From Paractinoplanes maris (GTDB lineage Bacteria > Actinomycetota > Actinomycetes > Mycobacteriales > Micromonosporaceae), in contig NZ_JALPVL010000017.1 in assembly GCF_023544465.1 (NCBI RefSeq), positions 1-64,000 of the forward strand: a DNA stretch of 64,000 nt. The letters run 5' to 3'. A model generated the notes under the pieces. It was not told where the DNA came from. It did no database searches and saw only the letters and a program-made list of their open reading frames with translations. Positions 26,704 through 36,600 of the stretch are shown piece after piece (position 1 is the first letter of the stretch; every line of letters begins with the position of its first letter). The position numbers and the translations under genes are program-made.

Positions 26704-27213
26704 ATGCCAGTTCCCGAGTACGTGACGCGGATGCGTGAGCACATCGGACACGACCTGCTCCTGCTGCCCGGCGCCGGCGCGGTGGTCCGGGACGAGCAGG
26801 GGTGGATCCTGCTGCTGCGGCGCTCGGACAACGGCCGGTGGTCGCTGCCGGCCGGGATGATCGAGCCGGGGGAGCAGCCGGCCGAGGCGATCCTGCGGGA
26901 GGTCGCCGAGGAGACCGGGGTGATCGCCGAGATCGAGAGCCTGGCCGGGGTGGCCACCCACCAGACCGAGTACCCCAACGGGGACAAGTGCTGCTTCCTG
27001 GCCGTGTGGTTCCGGTGCCGGGCCGTCGGCGGGGCGCCGCGCCCGGACGGTGACGAGTCGCTGGAGGTGGGGTTCTTCGCTCCCGACGCGTTGCCCCCGC
27101 TCGGCGAGTTCGCGGAGCTGCGGATCAGGACCACCGCCGAGGCGGGCGCTCCGGCCTGGTTCGCCGCGCCCGGCGAGACGTACGACGCGTTCGGCCCGGC
27201 TCACGGCCTCTGA
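26704..27213 (+). CDS. NUDIX hydrolase
   Basis: 169 residues with a perfect NUDIX box (Gx5Ex7REUxEExGU): the G of GMIEPGEQ, then REVAEETGV. The box binds Mg2+ and the diphosphate of substrates such as NDP-sugars, ADP-ribose or oxidised nucleotides. FLAVWFRCR and the VGFFAPDALPPL segment resemble ADP-ribose/NDP-sugar-type members, but the substrate is not determined. It is a single gene, probably leaderless. Confidence 0.93.
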   Translation: MPVPEYVTRMREHIGHDLLLLPGAGAVVRDEQGWILLLRRSDNGRWSLPAGMIEPGEQPAEAILREVAEETGVIAEIESLAGVATHQTEYPNGDKCCFLAVWFRCRAVGGAPRPDGDESLEVGFFAPDALPPLGEFAELRIRTTAEAGAPAWFAAPGETYDAFGPAHGL

Positions 27214-27338
27214 CCCACCGCGGGCCACTACGATGCCCCGCATGTGGTGCGAGACAGGTGCGGTCACGGTGGTCGCGCCGCGCATCGCGTCCGCCCCCTG
27301 GCCGGCCGGCACCGCCGCGGTCGAGGTCCCCTGAGCTG

Positions 27339-27914
27339 ATGAGTCCGCAGCAGCTGGTGGTGGGGTTCTTCGCCGCGGCCGCGCTTGTCGCGGTGATCAC
27401 GATGATCCTGCGCCGCCGCGGCCAGGAGGATCTGCTGGGCCGCCAGATGCGCGAGATGCAGGCGCGGGCCGCCGCCGCGGCGTCCTCGGACCCGGACGCC
27501 CACCTGCGGGACGCGGCCCCCGGGATCGCCGACGCCCGCATTCACGAAGGTGCGCCCGCCCCTGGTGAAGCCCCACCCGACGAACCGACTTCCGATGCGG
27601 AGCCGGTGTCGTCCGGCGCGCAATTCTCCGACGCCACCGCCGCACCGGACGGGGGGTCGTCCACGCCCGGCGGGGAACACGACGCCCTGGCCGACGCGAC
27701 CGCCGCACCGGACGGGAGGCCGTCCGCGCCCGGCGGGCAGCACGACGCCCTGGCCGACGCGTTCGCCTGGCTCCGGATCGCGGCGCTCGTGGAAGCCGGG
27801 CAGCGCGAACAGGCGGTCGAGTTGCTCAGCACCACGATGGCCATCTCGGCCGGCGAGGCGGCGATGCTCGTCGACGGCCTGAGCGACGCGGGCGGTGAGC
27901 GTCCCCCCGGCTGA
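27339..27914 (+). CDS. small membrane-anchored hypothetical protein with a tandem duplication
   Basis: 191 residues. An N-terminal transmembrane helix (LVVGFFAAAALVAVITMIL) is followed by a basic RRRGQ stop, an Ala/Asp/Pro-rich linker and a C-terminal helical segment (FAWLRIAALVEAGQREQAVELL and onward). The linker holds a 21-residue tandem duplication starting DATAAPDG. I do not recognise the family. The start ATG 27339 is preferred over an upstream in-frame codon because the helix follows at once. It converges on the GntR/UMF1 pair. Confidence 0.6.
   Translation: MSPQQLVVGFFAAAALVAVITMILRRRGQEDLLGRQMREMQARAAAAASSDPDAHLRDAAPGIADARIHEGAPAPGEAPPDEPTSDAEPVSSGAQFSDATAAPDGGSSTPGGEHDALADATAAPDGRPSAPGGQHDALADAFAWLRIAALVEAGQREQAVELLSTTMAISAGEAAMLVDGLSDAGGERPPG
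27630..27755 (+). repeat. 63-bp tandem duplication inside the preceding coding region
   Basis: Two 63-bp units (27630-27692 and 27693-27755), both beginning GACGCC/GACGCG-ACCGCCGCACCGGAC and ending in an ALA-encoding triplet series. They encode DATAAPDG...GGEHDALA and DATAAPDG...GGQHDALA. Confidence 0.9.
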
Positions 27915-27922
27915 CCGGTGGG

Positions 27923-28279
27923 TCAGAGGCCGAGGGCCGCCCGCACCAGCGCCAGCGCCGTCTCCGGGGGCACACCCAACCCGGACACCTTCTCCGCGTA
28001 CGCGGCGGCCGCTTTCTGGGCCTGGGCCGAGGTGCCGGCCGCGCGGGCGGTGACGACGGTGCCCAGCCGGCCCCGGGTTTCCACGAGGCCGGCCAGTTCG
28101 AGCTCCCGGTAGGCTCGGGCCACCGTGTTCGCCGCCAGGTTCAGTTCCGCGGCCAGAGCCCGTACGGGGGGAAGCTTTTCTCCCGCGGCCAGCGAACCCT
28201 CGGCGGCCAGCGCCGCGATGCGCAGCCGCACCTGTTCGTACGGTGGTGCCGGCGAGGCCGGGTCGATGGTGATGTCCAT
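27923..28279 (-). CDS. GntR family regulator (YtrA subfamily)
   Basis: 118 residues: an N-terminal winged HTH (PPYEQVRLRIAALAAEGSLAAGEKLPPVRALAAELNLAANTVARAYRELE) and only a short C-terminal helical tail, the layout of the YtrA subfamily. It follows the UMF1 transporter gene with a 1-bp stop/start overlap, so it is cotranslated with it and may regulate it. YtrA-type regulators often control ABC transporters, so the pairing with an MFS protein is a little unusual. Confidence 0.9.
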   Translation of the reverse strand: MDITIDPASPAPPYEQVRLRIAALAAEGSLAAGEKLPPVRALAAELNLAANTVARAYRELELAGLVETRGRLGTVVTARAAGTSAQAQKAAAAYAEKVSGLGVPPETALALVRAALGL

Positions 28280-29655
28280 CAGAGCAGTCTGGGGGGTGTG
28301 TTGCCGACCGCGGTGATGGCGCGGCGGATCGGGACGAAGGCCAGCAGCACACCACCGACGACGAAGAACACGACCAGCGAGATGATGCCGAGCCGGTAGC
28401 TGTCGGTGAGCTGGAAGATCAGGCCGAACAGCAGCGGGCCGAGCCAGCTGGTGCCCTTGTCGCTGATCTCGTAGAAGCCGTAGTACTCGCCTTCCTTGCC
28501 GTCCGGGATGAGCTGGGAGAACAGGCTCCGGCTCAGGGCTTGGCTGCCGCCCAGGACGATGCCGATGCCCGCGCCGAGCAGCATGAACGGCAGCGGTTCC
28601 CCGGCCGGCAGCCAGTACGCGGCGACGATGACGACCAGCCACAGGGCCAGGCTGAGCAGCACCGTCTTGCGGGCGCCGATCCGCGTCGCCAGTGCGCCGA
28701 GAGCCAGCGCGCCGCCGAAGGCCAGGAACTGCACGATGAGGATGGTGACGATCAGGGTGGACTGTTCGAGGTCGAGTTCCTCGCTGCCGAACTGGGCGGC
28801 CAGCGCGATGACGGTCTGGATGCCGTCGTTGTAGATCAGGTAGGCCAGCAGGAAGAACAGCGTCAACGGGTACGCCTTCAGGCTGCGCAGGGTGTGGCCG
28901 AGCTGTTTGAACCCGTCGGTGAGCACGTTCCCGCGGGAGGTGGCGGCGCCGGCCGCCGGGTGTTCCTTCAGCCAGCGCAGCGGGATCAGGGTGAACACGG
29001 CCCACCAGATGCCGGCGCTGACGATGCAGAACCGGGCGATGTCCAGGGTGCGCTGGTCGTCGCCGTCGACCGACAGCAGCATCACGGCGACCAGGTTGGC
29101 CGCGAGCAGCAACCCCCCGCCGAGGTAGCCGAGCGCCCAGCCGCGGCTGGACACCTTGTCCCGTTCGTCGGGGCCGGCCAGTTGCGGCAGGAACGAGTTG
29201 TAGACGACCACGGCCGCGCCGAACGCGATGTTCGCGATCAGGAACAGCAGGCCGCCCAGCCAGTACCGGTCGCCGGTCACGAACACCATGGCGATGGTGG
29301 CGGCGGCGCCGAGGAACGCGGCCCCGGCCAGCAGCGGCTTCTTCCGCGGCGCCCGGTCGGCGATCGCCCCCATGATCGGCAGGACGAACACGGTGAGCAG
29401 GACCGACAGCGACACCACGTACGGGTAGAAGGAGCCGGCGGCGACGGTGATCCCGAACGGGTGGACCCGGCCGGTGCAGTCGTCGGTGCCCAGCGGGCAC
29501 CCGGCGGCGATCTCGGTGACCGTGGTCAGGAACGGGCCGAGGAAGACGGTCAGGACGGTCGTGGAGAAGGCCGAGTTGGCCCAGTCGTAGAAATACCAGC
29601 CGGTGCGCTCGCGCCGGGCGGGGGCGGCGGTCAGGTCGGTGCCGGGTGCGGCCAT
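28279..29655 (-). CDS. UMF1-type major facilitator (Atg22/BtlA-like)
   Basis: 458 residues and about twelve transmembrane helices, with the family start GWYFYDWANSAFSTTV and the mid-protein NDGIQTVIALAAQFG. The bacterial UMF1 group is related to yeast Atg22, a vacuolar amino-acid exporter; the bacterial substrate is not known. TGGAGCC lies about 10 nt upstream of the ATG as a ribosome site. The stop overlaps the GntR start. The 78-bp gap before it separates it from the dynamin operon. Confidence 0.88.
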   Translation of the reverse strand: MAAPGTDLTAAPARRERTGWYFYDWANSAFSTTVLTVFLGPFLTTVTEIAAGCPLGTDDCTGRVHPFGITVAAGSFYPYVVSLSVLLTVFVLPIMGAIADRAPRKKPLLAGAAFLGAAATIAMVFVTGDRYWLGGLLFLIANIAFGAAVVVYNSFLPQLAGPDERDKVSSRGWALGYLGGGLLLAANLVAVMLLSVDGDDQRTLDIARFCIVSAGIWWAVFTLIPLRWLKEHPAAGAATSRGNVLTDGFKQLGHTLRSLKAYPLTLFFLLAYLIYNDGIQTVIALAAQFGSEELDLEQSTLIVTILIVQFLAFGGALALGALATRIGARKTVLLSLALWLVVIVAAYWLPAGEPLPFMLLGAGIGIVLGGSQALSRSLFSQLIPDGKEGEYYGFYEISDKGTSWLGPLLFGLIFQLTDSYRLGIISLVVFFVVGGVLLAFVPIRRAITAVGNTPPRLL

Positions 29656-29733
29656 GTGCTTCGGCTCCAGGTGTCGATCGTCAGCGCCGAAACTATGTCA
29701 CCCCGGTGCGAGCGGCGGGGAGAGGCCGGGTAC

Positions 29734-30213
29734 TCAGTTTTCGCTGAACCACTTGGCCAGGGTGCTGATGGCCGGGTCGTCGGAGTCGGCCAGCGCGGCC
29801 CACGGGTCCTGCGCGGGGGGAAGGTCGACGCCGGCGTACTCGGCGAACTCCTCCGGGCGTACCGGGTCGGGAGTCTCGTCCAGTGCGGCGGCGGGCACGA
29901 CACCGAGGCTGCCGGTGTCGATCCACGGGAACCCGTCGACCGGTTCGGGCAGCTCACCGACGTCGACCGCGGCCGGGAACACGTCCAGCGGTTCCTCGGC
30001 CACGACGTCGTCGGCCACCGGCTGGTCCTCGGCGGCAGGTTCCTCGTACGACGTGTCGTGGTGCTCGGCGAACTCCGGCGGCGACCAGTCGTGCTCGTCG
30101 TCGTCGTGGTGGTCCTCCGGTGGCGGCGGTTCGAAGCTGTGGTCGTCGGCGTGCGGCTCCTCGAAGACCGGGAAGTCGTCGTGGTGGTCGCCGAAGTCGT
30201 GGTGGTCGGTCAT
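29734..30213 (-). CDS. acidic, His-rich hypothetical protein of the dynamin operon
   Basis: 159 residues, about one third Asp/Glu, with clustered His-Asp runs (DHHDFGDHHDDFP, EDHHDDDEHDW) and many prolines. It is predicted to be disordered, except for a C-terminal hydrophobic helix (DPWAALADSDDPAISTLAKWF). There is no signal peptide. Its ATG overlaps the stop of the membrane dynamin gene (ATGA), so it is made with it. It could bind metals or act as an adaptor for the GTPases; neither is shown. I do not recognise a family. Confidence 0.7.
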   Translation of the reverse strand: MTDHHDFGDHHDDFPVFEEPHADDHSFEPPPPEDHHDDDEHDWSPPEFAEHHDTSYEEPAAEDQPVADDVVAEEPLDVFPAAVDVGELPEPVDGFPWIDTGSLGVVPAAALDETPDPVRPEEFAEYAGVDLPPAQDPWAALADSDDPAISTLAKWFSEN

Positions 30214-32009
30214 CGGTCCTCCTCGTCGTGGGGCACGGGGGTCAGGACCCGGGCCTTGGTCAGGGCCGTGTCGGCGGCGCGCAGTCTCGCGCGGACCCCG
30301 TCGAGCTCCTGTTGTGCGGCGGCGCGGCGTTTGGTGCGGCCGGCCGCGTCCTCGGCGGCGGCCGCGTCGATCTCGGCGATGTGCGCGTCGAGGTCCTTGA
30401 GGCGTTTCTCGACGGCGTCGTCGACGGCGACGCTGAGCGCGTACTGCAGGTCGGTGAACCGGTTGGCGATCTCGTCGGCCAGGGCGGCGCGGGCCTCACC
30501 GAGGACGTCGCGCAACCAGACCCGGGCCTGCTGCCGGTCGGTCTGGACCCGGCGGCGGTACAGCACGTACCCGCCGGCGGCCAGGCCCAGCCCGATCCCG
30601 GCCACCGGCACCAGCAGCCCCCCACCGACGGCCAGCACGGACGCGCCGAGGATCGCGCCCCGCCCGGCCATGAAGGCGATCCCGCCGGCGGACAGGGCGA
30701 TCAGCAGGTTGTCGGCCGAGCCGTCGCGCGGCGGGGCGGCGTCCATCGCGTGGCGCAGGGTCGCGTTGAGCCGGCCCAGCATCTCGGCGCGTTCGGTCTG
30801 GTCGAACACCGACGCCAGCACTTTCTCACCGACCTGGGCGAACGTGTCCTCCAGGCGTTCGGACAGCTGCACGGCGACGGCCTGCAACTCGGCGTCGAGT
30901 TGCTCGGGCAGCCGGGCCAGGGCCTCCCCGCGCCCGGAGTCGATCCGCTCGGAGAACTCCTGCTGCACGGCGGCGATGCGGGTGCGCAGATGCCCGACGG
31001 TCTCCACCCGGGCGCGCTGGGTCTCGGTGCTCAGCAGCAGTGTCCACTGCCGCGACTCGGTGCGTTTGCGGGCCGCCAGGGCGGCTCGTTCGGCGCGCAG
31101 CTGCGCGGTCCGGGCCGGGTCGGCCTCCACCGCCCGTACGCGGTCGTGGGCGGCCTTTTCCAGCCGGGCCAGTTCACCGCGGCCGGCCCGCAGCACGTTG
31201 GCCAGTTGCAGCTGATGCCCGCGGCCGGCCAGTTCGACCAGGGCGTGCTGCAGCTCGGCGATCTTCGACGCGTCGACCAGGGCCGCCTGGTCGTCCGGTC
31301 CGGCGTCCACGGCCAGCTCGGCCAGGGCGGAGGACACGGCGAACCAGGCGGCGCCGGCGAACCGGGGCGCGTGCGCGCGCAGCAGCGCCTGGTTGTCGTC
31401 GAGGATCCGCCGCCACCCCGGATACGCGTCGATCTTGGTGAGGGCGAACACGACCGCGTCGACCCGTTGGCTCGCGGCGACCAGGAAGTCGAGCTCGGGC
31501 CGTGACAGCGGGGCCGACGCGTCGGCGACGAACATCAGCGCGGTGGCCCGGTCGACGGCGGCCAGCGCGACCGCGGTGTGCGCCGGGTCGAGCCCGCCCA
31601 CCCCGGGGGTGTCGAGCAGGCTGACATAGCGTAGCAGCGGCGCCGGATGGGTGACCTCGATGCGGCGGGCCCGCTGCACACCGGTGGCCCATTCGGCCAG
31701 CCCGTCGATCACGATCGGCTCGGCCGAGCCGGGCAGCCACGCCCGGGCCCCGAACTCACCCGGCACGAACTGCAGGTAGGTGGCGGTGGCCACGGCCGCG
31801 TCGACCGGGGACAGGCCGGGCACCCCCAGCAACGCGTTGATCAGTGAGCTCTTGCCGCGTTTGGTCTCCCCGACGATGACCACCTCGGGCCGGGTCAACC
31901 GGCGGCGGCGCAACTCGGCCAGTTCGGCCCCCGCGTCCGGGTCGTGCGTGCGCACGTACGCCAGGGTGTCCTTGACCGTGGTGTCGAGGATCGCGGTGAG
32001 GTCGGTCAT
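30210..32009 (-). CDS. dynamin-like GTPase with C-terminal membrane segment
   Basis: 599 residues. The GTPase domain has P-loop GETKRGKSS (47-55), a switch Thr (ATATYL), G3 LLDTPGVGG and G4 TKID. A long helical stalk follows, then a glycine-rich hydrophobic paddle of two helices (about 438-484) and a final charged coiled-coil region. This is the architecture of bacterial dynamins that remodel or stabilise membranes (Streptomyces DynA/DynB at sporulation septa, mycobacterial IniA). The start overlaps the stop of the other GTPase gene (ATGA). Heterodimer formation with it is expected from known pairs. Confidence 0.9.
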   Translation of the reverse strand: MTDLTAILDTTVKDTLAYVRTHDPDAGAELAELRRRRLTRPEVVIVGETKRGKSSLINALLGVPGLSPVDAAVATATYLQFVPGEFGARAWLPGSAEPIVIDGLAEWATGVQRARRIEVTHPAPLLRYVSLLDTPGVGGLDPAHTAVALAAVDRATALMFVADASAPLSRPELDFLVAASQRVDAVVFALTKIDAYPGWRRILDDNQALLRAHAPRFAGAAWFAVSSALAELAVDAGPDDQAALVDASKIAELQHALVELAGRGHQLQLANVLRAGRGELARLEKAAHDRVRAVEADPARTAQLRAERAALAARKRTESRQWTLLLSTETQRARVETVGHLRTRIAAVQQEFSERIDSGRGEALARLPEQLDAELQAVAVQLSERLEDTFAQVGEKVLASVFDQTERAEMLGRLNATLRHAMDAAPPRDGSADNLLIALSAGGIAFMAGRGAILGASVLAVGGGLLVPVAGIGLGLAAGGYVLYRRRVQTDRQQARVWLRDVLGEARAALADEIANRFTDLQYALSVAVDDAVEKRLKDLDAHIAEIDAAAAEDAAGRTKRRAAAQQELDGVRARLRAADTALTKARVLTPVPHDEEDR

Positions 32010-33505
32010 CGCCGCACCTGCTGGGCCAGCAGGTGGAAACCGCGGTGCGCGACCTGGGCGACCCGGGACTGCGCGGGCCCGGCCCCGGCGACCGCGTAGA
32101 CCCGCCACCGGTTGGCCGCGGCCACCGCCGCGGTGGCCAGCTCGTCGGCGCCGGCGTCGGGCAGCCGCAGGATCCACCGCGGATCCTCCGAGGTGGCCAG
32201 CCGGGTCAGTTCCTGCTCCCACTGCATCGGCATCGGCACCGAACCGGTGGCGACCCGCTGCGCCGCGTCGAGCAGCCGCAACCGGTGATAGGCGGGGTCG
32301 CGCAGCAACCGCTCCACCGCGCCGCGCAACCGCTCCCGGTCGTTCTCGTCGCGGGTGTGCCCGGCCAGGCGTTCCAGGCGGGCCAGCGCCCACCCGGCCT
32401 TGATGGCGTCCGAACGCCACCGGAACGTCTCCTGCAAGGTGTGCTGCAACCGGGGGAACCCGGACGCGGCGACCAGGCGGCGCACCAGCTCCCCGGTGGA
32501 CACGTCCGGCTCGGCGGCCAGCTGGGCCAGCGCGAAACCGATCCCGTACAGGTCGAGCGCGCCCAGCAGACGCTCGCGCTGCTCGGCGCCGAGCACGGTG
32601 GCCCGGGACCGGAACAGGTCGGCCGATGCCAGGATCAGCTTGAGCTGCCCGGCCGGCAGAGCGGCCAGCTGCTTCAACGCGTCCCGGTCGGCGCCGGTCA
32701 ACCGGCCCGACTCCCCGGTCTCGGCCAGCAGGCCCACCACCGGCACGACGTCGGAGACCGTCCGGGCCAGCAGCGCGCCCTGTTGCTCGGCCAGCGGCGC
32801 CGCGACCGGCCACGGGTCACCGGCCCCACCGACCAGCGTGTCGACCTTGCCGAACACGCCCAGCGCGTTGATCGGGCTCGACGCCAGCCGGGCCGAGGCA
32901 TCCCGGAACGCCTCCAGCGCCCGCACGTCATCGGCCCGCACCGCCTGGGTGAACACGTAGACCACGGCCTCGGCCGCGGCGACCTCCCCGGCCGAGTCGG
33001 CGTCGATGTCGGCGTCGAACGGGGCGGTGGACACCCCGACGGCCTCCTCGGCGCGGGCACTGACCACCGTGTCGGTCGACGCCAGCCCCGGGGTGTCGAC
33101 CACGGTCAGCTCGCGCAGCTTCTCACTGGTGAGGGTGACATCCACGAACGCCACCCGGGACGCGGGCACCCCGAGGCGTTGCGGGATCATCCCGTCGTCG
33201 TCCAGTGGCAGGCTCTTACGCTGCCCGTCGCGGCACACCACATCGACCCGGTCGGCCGTCCCGTACCGGAACCGGGTGACCACCCGGGTGCACTCACCGA
33301 CCGCCGTCTGCGCCACCCGGCGCCCGATCAACGCGTTGACGAGTGTCGACTTTCCGGCTTTCAACCGCCCCGCGATCGCAACGCGTAGCGGCTCGCCGAG
33401 ACGATCGCGGATCTGAATGAGCTGGTGACCGGCCTCCGCACCGACACGGGACGCCATTTCGTCACAGAGCGTCGCTACGCTGGCGCTCAGCGGGCCGCTC
33501 ACCAC
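32006..33505 (-). CDS. dynamin-like GTPase, partner without membrane segment
   Basis: 499 residues. P-loop GRLKAGKST (46-54), G3 VVDTPGLAS, and G4 GKVD in place of the usual TKxD. The rest is helical stalk (DLYGIGFALAQLAAEPD and onward) and no clear transmembrane helix, resembling the soluble partner in DynB/DynA and IniC/IniA pairs. It is the first gene of the operon. The start at GTG 33505 is followed by a second in-frame GTG and the ribosome site is weak. Divergent from the LuxR-type ATPase gene with about 190 bp between. A septation or membrane-stress role is inferred. Confidence 0.88.
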   Translation of the reverse strand: MVSGPLSASVATLCDEMASRVGAEAGHQLIQIRDRLGEPLRVAIAGRLKAGKSTLVNALIGRRVAQTAVGECTRVVTRFRYGTADRVDVVCRDGQRKSLPLDDDGMIPQRLGVPASRVAFVDVTLTSEKLRELTVVDTPGLASTDTVVSARAEEAVGVSTAPFDADIDADSAGEVAAAEAVVYVFTQAVRADDVRALEAFRDASARLASSPINALGVFGKVDTLVGGAGDPWPVAAPLAEQQGALLARTVSDVVPVVGLLAETGESGRLTGADRDALKQLAALPAGQLKLILASADLFRSRATVLGAEQRERLLGALDLYGIGFALAQLAAEPDVSTGELVRRLVAASGFPRLQHTLQETFRWRSDAIKAGWALARLERLAGHTRDENDRERLRGAVERLLRDPAYHRLRLLDAAQRVATGSVPMPMQWEQELTRLATSEDPRWILRLPDAGADELATAAVAAANRWRVYAVAGAGPAQSRVAQVAHRGFHLLAQQVRR

Positions 33506-33695
33506 GACTCGTCAGCCAGGCACACTGTCGGAGAGAATGTGCAGACCACGGCGGGTGTCACTGCCGGCCCTCCTCGCGTGTCGGGGCGGGCCGTCAGATC
33601 CCGCCCGCCGCAGGCACAGCCTACGGACCGCGCACGAGCAGGGGATCCCGTGTTCGTGCCACGCGCACCACGACGAAAGACAGGGGAGGGCTCAG

Positions 33696-36600
33696 GTGGC
33701 GGAAGCGCTGCGTCAGGCCGCCGCCATGCTGCAACGCCCCGGGCTCGTCGTCCTGACCGGCCCGCCCGGCAGCGGCCGGAGCACGGCGCTGCGCGAGATC
33801 ACCGCCGCGGTGGCCGGCCCGGTCCAAGCGGGCGGTGGCCTGGCCATGCTGCAGACCGTGCCCGCCCTGGCCCTGTCCCGGGCCGTCCGCGCCCGGCTGC
33901 CCGCCGACGACGTGCACCTGCTGGCCGAGGCCGTCCGCTCCCGGGTCCGCGGCGGCCTGCTCGTCCTCGACGACGTGCACTACGCCGACCCGGCCACCCT
34001 GGCCGCGCTGCCCCTGCTGGCCGCGCACTGCCGGGTCCTGACCGCCCTGCGCACCCCGCACCGGCTGCCCGCCGAAGCCCTGGAAGCGTTACGCGCGGCG
34101 GCGACCGGCTGGATCGAGGTGCCCCCACTGGACCGGGTGGCCGCGCTCGAGCTGGCCCGCCGCACCGCCGGCAACCTCGACGAGAGCACCCTGGCCGCGG
34201 TGACCGACCGGGCCGGCGGCAACCCCCTCGCGATCACCGCGCTGGCCCGGCAGGCCGCGGCGGGCCGGGCCGCGTCCGGGCCGGGCATCGACCAGGTCGC
34301 GTACGCCATCGCGACCGCCCTGGCCGACCTGCCCCGCCCGGCCCGCACCGCCCTGGCCGCGCTCGGCCTGCTCGGCCGGCCCGCCCCGGCCGCCCTGCTC
34401 GGCCCCGGCGCCACCGACCTGCTCACCGCCGGCCTGGTCGCGCCCGCGTCCGCCCTGCTCGGCGCCCCAGCATCATCCGGTCCGCGGCCACCGCGCGCCG
34501 CGGCTGCGGCTGCGGCTTCCGTCCCGGACCCGGCAGCACGCGGTCCGGTCACCTCGCCGGGGTCGGCTGCCTTGCCGGGGTCGGCCGCCTTCTTGCCGGG
34601 ATCGGCGGCCCCGCCGGGCTCCGCTGCCTCGGGCGGCTCCGTCGTCTCCGTGGGCGGCGCTGCCGAGGGGGAGATGCTGCTGCCGGTGTCGACCTATGTG
34701 GCGGAAACCGCGGCCGGGCTGCTCGACGCGCCCGCCCGGGTCGAGCTGCACACCCGGCTGGCCGAGCTGACCCCGCCCGCCGAAGCAGCCCGGCACCTCG
34801 CGGCCGCCGGGGACTTCGCCGGTGCGCACCGGCGGGCGCTGGTCGCGGCCGACCACAGCACCGGCGGCGACCGGGCGGCCCTGCTGCTGTTCGCCTGCGA
34901 ACTGGACGTGCCGGTCGACCCGCGGGTCCGGATCGCCGCGGCCGACGCGGCCCTGACCGCCGGCCGGCCGGCCGCCGCGGCGCGGGTGCTGCAGACCGGT
35001 GAACCGCTCGGACCGGAAGCCGACGTGCTGCTCGGCGAAGCGCTGTTGCAGGCCGGGGACCCGGCGGGAGCGCGGGCCGCCGTGCGGCTGGTCCCCGACG
35101 CGGCCACCGGCCCGGTCCTGTCCGGACGCGACCGGGTGCTGCTGCTGGCCGAGCTGGCCACCGACCCGTCGGCCGCCCAGGACCTGGCCGGCAAGATCAG
35201 CGCCCGGCACGCGCAGCCGTCGCCCGGTGTGGCGGCCGCGCTGGCCGCGGTGCAGGCCCATTTCCGTACGCCGGGGTGGGACACCGCCCTGGCCGCGGCC
35301 ACCGCCGGCGGTGACCCGCTGATCAGCCGCTGGTCGGCGTGGCTGCTGGTCGAACAGCTGGCCGCCGACGGCCGGCTCACCGAATCGGCCGACGTGGCCC
35401 TGGCCGCCGCCCGGGACAGCGCCGCCGACCTGGCCTACGGCTGGCAGACCCGCTTCGCCGCCGCCGCCGACTGGGCCCTGGCCCTGCACGGCTCCATCCC
35501 CGGCGACGTCATCACCACCACCATCCCGGACTCCGCGTCCACTGCGGGCGCTGCACCCCCCGCGCAAATCCCCGGCCGAGCCTCCGACGGTTCCCTGCCC
35601 ACCCCCGCGCCGGGTCCGGCCGACGGTCTTTCCCCCGCGCATATGCCGGACGGTGGTCTCTTTCTCGTGCACACGCCGGGCCCGGATGGCGGTTCTCCTG
35701 CCGGGCATATGCCGGGCGGGGCCAACAGTCCTTCCGGTGCTGATGGGCCTGCAGCGGCCGGGCCGGTGAGTGCGGGTGCTGGTTTCCCCGCGCCCGGCGG
35801 GGCCAACAGTCCTTCCGGTGCTGACGAACCCGTCGCGGTCCCGATGGCAGGTGTGGGCGGTCGTTCTCCCGCGCCGGGCACGGCCGGCGGTTCTCCCGGT
35901 GCGCAGGGGGCTGTTGCGGCGCGGATGTGGGACGGGGCTGACGGCGTACTGAAAAGGGCCTCGAACCTGACCGACCGCGCGTTGCCGGACGAGGCGCGCG
36001 GCTACGCGACCGCGGCGGCGGCGCTGATCGAGGCCGACACCGGGCTGCTCGCGGCGGCCCGGGCGCACCTGGACGGCGGGCCCGCGCATCCGGCCATCGC
36101 GTGGGTGGCTCAGGAGACCGCCTGGCTCGACGGGCAACCGGACCGCGCCACCCAGAGCGGCCCGGCCGCCGCCGAGACCGGGCTGCTGGCCGGGTTGCAC
36201 GCCATCACCGCCCGGTGGGCGGCGCACGACCTGGGGGAGTTCACCGCGGCGCCGATTCCGGGCGGGCTTCCGGGCGCCGCCCGGCGTACGCTGACCGCCT
36301 GGGCCACCGGGACCGGCTTCACCGCCGCCGCGGACACCTGGCGGCCCGTCGCCCTGCGCGAGCGGATCCGCTGCCTGCTCGCCGCCGGGGTGACCGACAC
36401 CGACCCGGCCCGGGCCGTCGCCGCGCTGCTCACCGCGGAGCAACTCGCCGACGCGGCCGGGCTGACCGTGCTGGCCGGACGGGCCCGCCGCGGGTTGCGG
36501 CGCCACCACGTGCACCGCGACACCCGCAGCCCCCGCTCGGGTGACCAGCTGACCCGCCGCGAGACCGACGTCCTGCGGCTGGTCGCCGCCGGGGAACCCA

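Noticed and set aside
28540-31215. 891-codon plus-strand open frame
   Set aside because: It runs antisense through the UMF1, acidic-protein and dynamin genes, all of which have clear motifs; the product is low-complexity.
30210-33505. anti-phage defence role for the dynamin pair
   Set aside because: No other defence gene is adjacent, and the pair resembles septation and membrane-stress dynamins more than defence dynamins.
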